Source of the DNA: Alteromonadaceae bacterium
GTDB taxonomy: Bacteria > Pseudomonadota > Gammaproteobacteria > Pseudomonadales > Oleiphilaceae
Direction: 5' to 3'
DNA length: 8,821 bases
Assembly (NCBI GenBank): GCA_013393545.1
Contig: JABXHG010000206.1
Coordinates: 1 to 8,821 of the forward strand
Shown here: piece by piece, positions 4,832 to 8,821 of the stretch
Layout: each line of letters opens with the position of its first letter
Numbering within the stretch: position 1 is the first letter of the stretch
Translations under genes and position numbers: made by a program
The notes under the pieces: generated by a model
What the model saw: only the letters and a program-made list of their open reading frames with translations
What the model was told of the DNA's origin: nothing
The model's database searches: none

Positions 4832-7477
4832 TCAAGCCGGCTCCGGGGCCTTCTTAAGCTCTTCAAGGTCCGTTGGCTGCACACCAAGATCTTGCCACTT
4901 CTCAGGGTGACAGGTGAACAGCAATATCTGGTGCCGTTGAGCCGCATCAAACAGGATTCGTTTCATATCGTCCAGGCGGTCCTGGTCACTGTGAACCAGC
5001 GTATCGTCGAGGATGATCAAGGTTGGCCGGTCCGCTTCTTTTAAAAGATCGGCGTAGGCCAGCCGGCTGATCAGGCCCATTTGCTCCCGGGCTCCGAAAC
5101 TCAGCTCGCTCACCCGCCCCAACTCGCTACCACGCGTGAAGGTATTCGGTTGCAGCTGCTCATCCACTTCCAGCTTTGCCCGGGGAAACAGTACCGAGAG
5201 GTAGTGATCAAGATGCTTTTGCAGCGGCGCCTGCAATCGCTGTGTCAGTGCCTGGCGCTTCTCGGTCAGCAGGTTGACCAGCAGTTCCAGGGCCTCGGCC
5301 CGGCGTGTAAGTTCCCGATACCGACGTTCACAGCGCTCCAGCTCGGCATCCAGCTCCTGCAGCTTTTCCTCCAGGCCCTCGGCGCCCCACGCCTCCAGGC
5401 GGGCTCGTATGTCGCGGATTTCCCGGTCACGCTCCTGCTGTTGCCGGTGCAGGTTCTCGATGGTCATCCGGTAACGCTCGATGTCTTGCCTCACCAGGTC
5501 CGGTTGCGCCTGTTCGATTTCTTTTGAACATCGCTCCAGGTTGGCCCGAGTCTCGGCCAATTGTCCGTTTAACGATTCCCGGCGTTGCTGAAGCTCCGCC
5601 AACTGCTGCTGATGGTCCGGGTTGCGTACTTCCTGCTCAAGGCGCTGCCATTCTGCCAGGGCATTTTCACGGGCCAGTTTGCGGCTCATTTGTAATGCAT
5701 CCAGCTCACGCTGCTGGCGCTCACAGTCTCTCAATTGGCTCTCGGCACGCTGATGCTCCGCTTCGGCTTCGGATAACGAAGGGGCTTCCGCCGCTCCGGC
5801 TGGCAGGGGGGTGGCCTTCAGCTGGTTTTCCAGGCTTTTAAGTTCGGCTTCCACGTCTGAAAGTTCGGTTTCCAGCGCCTCAATGCCAGCCGGGGCAAAC
5901 GAATGCATCAGCTCTTCTGCGTGAATGCGGTGCTGAACTGCCTGTTCGTGGGCGTGCTGGCGCTGCCGGCCTTCATCGGGGGATGTCACTCCCAACCGGG
6001 CCAGTTGGTCTTTGTAATCCTGCTCCAGGTTCTTCAGGTTTCGGCGCGTTTCAGCCAATTGCTCGCCACCCGGTGTAATGTCAAATTGACCCACGCCCGG
6101 TATAACCAGGCTGGAGGCTTCCAACAGTTGCTGCTCGCCCTGTTGAGACAACACCGCGCCATCAAGCGTGGCGGCCGTTTCGAGCTCCAGCTTCCAGTTC
6201 AGGCGGGTGGCAATCGCCTGAGAGCGAATGCGTTCATGGTTGAGTGCCTGCTCTGCTTCGTTTAACGCCTGTACGGCGCGCCCATCGATGCGGGTTTCGC
6301 TGGCCTGCTGCCGGGCCTGTACCGCTTCGGCCTGATGCTTGCTGGCTTTGCCCCGTTTTTCCAGCAGCGAGGCTTTCAAACGGTGTGATCGCTCAATCGC
6401 TTGTTCCAGCCTGCCCCGCTCAGACAGTGAGCGGGCCGCTTCCAGTCGGTTCCGGGCCTGTTCGTGTTCGTTTCTGGCGGTGTTCAACTGTGCGGCGAGA
6501 GCCGGCGCCCGGGACTGCACATCCCGAAGCTCCTCCTCGGCCCGTTCCAGGCTGGCTTTTCGTGTGGCCTGTTGCTCTTCAACGCGCTGCAAATCTCGCA
6601 GACGCTGGTCGGTCAAAGCCTGCTGCTGCTCGAGATGGCTCAGCGTTTGTGCTTCCTGCTGCTGTTGCTGTTCCAGCTGTTGGAGCCTGGCGAGTTTCGC
6701 TTTGGCCTGCTCAAGCTGCTTTTCGGCGGCTTCCCAGGGGCGCCCTTGCTGGTCTCGTTGGTAATCCCGGGTTACTTTTTGCAGGCGGTCGACGTGTTCC
6801 TGATACCGGGACACCTGCTCCTGCAGGGTTTCTTTTTGTTGCTGAAGCGCCTGCCGTTGTTCGATGAGCTGTTTGTAATCGCCGGTAGGCTGGCCGGTTT
6901 TGGTCAACAACTTGTTGCGCTCGGCGCTGAGCGATTCCATGACCCCATCGCCTCCGGTGCTGGCAACCTCGCCGACCAGCGTATTGAGCGCTGATTGCAG
7001 ATGATCCCCGGCGTGCCGGATCGATTTCTCAATCTCCTGACCCGTGCCCTGCTCAACCCACAAAAGGCCCGGAATACCCCAGTGCTCGGCCTTGCTTCCG
7101 CCTTTCTTCGAGTACTCGTACCCCAGCAGCTGCGCCACCTGCTCTTCGGCATCGTCTCCGCTGTAGGTGGTCGTACCAATGATCAGATCGCAACGGGTGC
7201 GTTTTAAAAAGCTTTTGCTCAGGCGCCAGTCAGTGCCCTGGTGTTCAAATTCCAGGTGAATGGTCGGTGCGGCACCCGAATCACCCCAGGGCCTGAGATC
7301 GTCGACGGACTTTGAGCGATACCGCTCAAAAAAGGCGGCGCGGATGGCGCGCACCAACGTGCTTTTGCCGGACTCATTCGGGCCGTGGATCAGGTTGAGT
7401 CCGGGCTGCAGGTTGTCGAGCATCAACGGGCGCTGAAACTGCCGCAACTGTTCAACCTGAAGTTTTTTCAGTTTCAT
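4832..7477 (-). CDS. SbcC/YhaN-like SMC-type ATPase (881 aa), Rad50-type subunit without zinc hook
   Basis: This is the ATPase arm of a DNA-end-processing nuclease complex. The Walker A loop is GPNESGKST (residues 32-40), after the typical opening where a gene of this kind describes its 'topographical' strand (LQPGLNLIHG). Long charged, Gln-rich coiled coils span roughly 185-440 and 480-755. The ABC-type signature is LSFGAREQMG (about 790) instead of the LSGG of many members. Walker B is TLIILDD (about 820), followed by the VHSDQDRLDD D-loop. At the coil apex, where Rad50/SbcC carries a CxxC zinc hook, there is none; the five cysteines I find are all isolated. A non-coiled segment (SSLVIPGVGQFDITPGGEQ, about 450-470) sits near the middle instead. 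The length fits YhaN-type proteins. The start overlaps the nuclease stop by 4 nt (ATGA), so the two are co-translated. Confidence 0.88.
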   Translation of the reverse strand: MKLKKLQVEQLRQFQRPLMLDNLQPGLNLIHGPNESGKSTLVRAIRAAFFERYRSKSVDDLRPWGDSGAAPTIHLEFEHQGTDWRLSKSFLKRTRCDLIIGTTTYSGDDAEEQVAQLLGYEYSKKGGSKAEHWGIPGLLWVEQGTGQEIEKSIRHAGDHLQSALNTLVGEVASTGGDGVMESLSAERNKLLTKTGQPTGDYKQLIEQRQALQQQKETLQEQVSRYQEHVDRLQKVTRDYQRDQQGRPWEAAEKQLEQAKAKLARLQQLEQQQQQEAQTLSHLEQQQALTDQRLRDLQRVEEQQATRKASLERAEEELRDVQSRAPALAAQLNTARNEHEQARNRLEAARSLSERGRLEQAIERSHRLKASLLEKRGKASKHQAEAVQARQQASETRIDGRAVQALNEAEQALNHERIRSQAIATRLNWKLELETAATLDGAVLSQQGEQQLLEASSLVIPGVGQFDITPGGEQLAETRRNLKNLEQDYKDQLARLGVTSPDEGRQRQHAHEQAVQHRIHAEELMHSFAPAGIEALETELSDVEAELKSLENQLKATPLPAGAAEAPSLSEAEAEHQRAESQLRDCERQQRELDALQMSRKLARENALAEWQRLEQEVRNPDHQQQLAELQQRRESLNGQLAETRANLERCSKEIEQAQPDLVRQDIERYRMTIENLHRQQQERDREIRDIRARLEAWGAEGLEEKLQELDAELERCERRYRELTRRAEALELLVNLLTEKRQALTQRLQAPLQKHLDHYLSVLFPRAKLEVDEQLQPNTFTRGSELGRVSELSFGAREQMGLISRLAYADLLKEADRPTLIILDDTLVHSDQDRLDDMKRILFDAAQRHQILLFTCHPEKWQDLGVQPTDLEELKKAPEPA

Positions 7478-8595
7478 TCCACGGCCTCCTTTGACTGCTC
7501 CCGCAGAGTCGACGACAAAATCGCCAGGGCTTCGCGGGCCACTTCGCTTCGATCTCCCGACTGTTCCTCCCTTAATTCCTCAATCACCTCGCCCAGATAG
7601 CCATCGGCTTTGAGAGCCGCAATGTCTTCGTCGGTTGGAACCAGCTTCAAGGCGCTACGATCACTCTGCAGGCTCCGAAACCGGGCCTCGGCGACCGACA
7701 GGGCGTGATTCAACCGTTCCTCGCTGGCCAGAGTAATCTGCCCGTCCAGGCGAAGATCCAGCACACTTGTTTCTGGCAAAGCCTGTAAACGCGTCAACAA
7801 TCCATCAAGATCCGAATCCACCGACAGGGTTTCCCGCCATTGGTGCCACTGGTAGCGGGCTGTGCTCACCACCTCGGTTTGCGGTAATCCACCTGGCTCG
7901 TTGATGGTGACGATCAATGCCTGCCCTGCGTCGTTATTGCGAAACCGCTCCGGTTCCGGCGTGCCGCTGTACCAGGTGCGATCATCAATTTTTTTGGTGC
8001 CATGCCAGTCACCCAGGGCCAGGTAATCCAGCCCGCTGGCCCGTGCCCGGTCCGGGGCAATAGGGTTGGTAGCGTCGATATCCTCTGATAAAAGCCCCAG
8101 TACACTGCCGTGTGCCAGGCCAACGCGCACGTGCTGATGTGGCGTGTCGTAGTCGCCAAAGGGCTCTGTTAGGTCTTCGTAGGTATGGCGTTGGGTAAGC
8201 GGCGCGCAAAGAACTGACAGCCGTTGTTCATCGAGGTTGATGACACCTGCTTCCAGAGCCAGGTGAACATGATCGGGCACCGCATCCAGGCGTCGGGCCC
8301 GGGCCCAGACACTCTCAACGAGGGCGGCATCGTGGTTGCCAGGCAGCATCACCCAGGGCCCGGAAAACCCTTGAGTGGCATTGAACACGCGCCGAATGGT
8401 GCGGTCGGAAACCGTTTGCGCATCGAACACATCACCGGCCACCAGTACGGCGTCACATTGCTGCTCGGTGGCGATTTGCGCCAGTGTCTCAATGGCTTCA
8501 AATCGCGCTTCCACCAGGGCCGCACCGTCTTCCGTCTCAAAGCGGCTGTAGGTTCGTCCCATTTGCCAATCGGCGGTGTGCAAAAACTTCGGCAT
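7474..8595 (-). CDS. SbcD/YhaO-like metallophosphoesterase, DNA exonuclease subunit (373 aa)
   Basis: This is the Mre11-type nuclease partner of the downstream ATPase, expected to trim DNA ends with two metal ions. Calcineurin-like motifs appear in order: HTADWQ (residues 6-11, D9), GDVFD (54-58), GNHD (86-89), AHG (161-163) and LGDWHG (194-199). Motif I reads D-x-Q instead of the D-x-H of SbcD and Mre11, and the last motif reads GDWHG instead of GHxH. I recall both variants from a bacterial subfamily of such nucleases, so they are probably natural and not defects. The capping part occupies about 225-373. AGGAG (8601-8605 on the minus strand) lies five bases before the ATG. It is the first gene of the operon; its promoter must lie in the gap shared with the divergent tRNA promoter, but I cannot place it firmly. 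Confidence 0.9.
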   Translation of the reverse strand: MPKFLHTADWQMGRTYSRFETEDGAALVEARFEAIETLAQIATEQQCDAVLVAGDVFDAQTVSDRTIRRVFNATQGFSGPWVMLPGNHDAALVESVWARARRLDAVPDHVHLALEAGVINLDEQRLSVLCAPLTQRHTYEDLTEPFGDYDTPHQHVRVGLAHGSVLGLLSEDIDATNPIAPDRARASGLDYLALGDWHGTKKIDDRTWYSGTPEPERFRNNDAGQALIVTINEPGGLPQTEVVSTARYQWHQWRETLSVDSDLDGLLTRLQALPETSVLDLRLDGQITLASEERLNHALSVAEARFRSLQSDRSALKLVPTDEDIAALKADGYLGEVIEELREEQSGDRSEVAREALAILSSTLREQSKEAVE

Positions 8596-8679
8596 GTCCT
8601 CTCCTGGTTACGCTTTCCGATCGTTGCATTGTGACAGGATAATCCCGGGCACGAACCTGATGACAGCAAGAAATAGTCC

Positions 8680-8709
8680 TTGACACAACCTGCACCCCCT
8701 CTGTAATAT
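8680..8709 (+). promoter_or_regulatory. Sigma70-type promoter for the right-hand tRNA
   Basis: A consensus -35 box TTGACA (8680-8685) and a -10 box TAATAT (8704-8709, 5 of 6 to TATAAT) are 18 bp apart. A GC-rich stretch (CGCGCC) follows directly, of the kind that makes stable-RNA promoters sensitive to the stringent response. Transcription would begin near 8716, leaving a short leader of about 38 nt before the tRNA. Confidence 0.8.
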
Positions 8710-8753
8710 TCGCGCCACGTTGATCGGGACACACCGGTTAACAACCAGTTTGA

Positions 8754-8821
8754 TGCGGGGTGGAGCAGTCCGGTAGTCGGTCGGTCTCCTAACCCGAAGG
8801 TCGTGGGTTCGAATCCAGCCC
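8754..8821 (+). tRNA. tRNA-fMet-like gene, cut by window end; anticodon reads CCT
   Basis: The first 68 nt of an initiator-type tRNA are present: GCGGGG acceptor strand (8755-8760), the GGAGCAGTC-GGTA D-arm core, the CCCGAAGGTCG variable region and GGTTCGAATCC T-loop core. By position the anticodon is CCT (8788-8790), which would read AGG (Arg), not CAT. Several departures from the usual initiator sequence also break pairs: GTCG where GCTC should close the D-stem (8776-8779), T at position 31 facing C39 (8785), and G at 51 facing A63 (8805). Changes that break the D-, anticodon and T-stems at once suggest base-call errors near a contig end or a decaying copy more than a real tRNA-Arg. The acceptor 3' strand lies beyond the window. 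Confidence 0.75.

Noticed and set aside
5081..6994. Several long open frames on the plus strand within the ATPase gene
   Set aside because: They are antisense readings of the Gln/Glu/Leu-rich coiled-coil codons, giving repetitive Ser/Cys/Arg or Leu-rich products with no family character.
1..8821. CRISPR array, insertion sequence or integrase gene
   Set aside because: I saw no regularly spaced repeats, no transposase or recombinase motifs, and no terminal inverted repeats with target duplications.

Overview
The window looks like an 8.8 kb piece of a gammaproteobacterial chromosome. The gene types, the Shine-Dalgarno sites and the moderately high-GC codon use would suit a marine Marinobacter/Pseudomonas-like bacterium, but this placement is an inference and no species marker is present. 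Both ends lie in an initiator-type tRNA gene (tRNA-fMet body), so the window may be a whole draft contig that broke at a repeat.

Layout. Positions 1-210 hold a badly altered copy of a promoter plus tRNA-fMet gene, followed by a strong hairpin terminator (214-254). Positions 337-851 are a two-gene type II toxin-antitoxin module (addiction-module antitoxin plus RelE/ParE-family toxin). Positions 1024-2860 look like decayed accessory DNA. They hold a WYL-domain regulator that lacks its N-terminal DNA-binding part, a 33-codon ORF behind it, a roughly 246-residue ORF of unknown function running head-to-head with the WYL fragment, a start-less open frame at 2462-2680, and the 3' half of a tRNA (T-arm and acceptor strand) at 2834-2860. 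From 2874 onward the DNA looks like an ordinary chromosome: a LysR-family regulator, a divergent cation diffusion facilitator (CDF)-like membrane protein whose C-terminus appears frameshifted, and, convergent with it, a two-gene operon on the minus strand encoding an SbcD/YhaO-like nuclease and an SbcC/YhaN-like SMC-type ATPase. The window closes with a good sigma70-type promoter driving a second tRNA-fMet-like gene, cut off by the window end.

How the genes relate. The toxin and antitoxin form one unit (stop and start share a base). The LysR regulator probably controls itself and the divergent transporter from the 93 bp between them, where there is a perfect 13-bp dyad. The nuclease and ATPase overlap by 4 nt and almost certainly form a Mre11-Rad50-type DNA-end-processing complex.

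Most unusual points. (1) The left 200 bp aligns with the right 200 bp (promoter and tRNA), but most differences are pyrimidine-to-purine changes, a pattern that fits poor base calling better than evolution. If the two ends are the same locus, the molecule is either circular or a collapsed tandem repeat. (2) The WYL fragment and the unknown ORF meet head-to-head with no intergenic DNA. (3) The SbcC-like ATPase has no CxxC zinc hook and carries a non-coiled insertion at the middle of its coil. I see no convincing new defence or mobile system; the accessory part looks like remnants.
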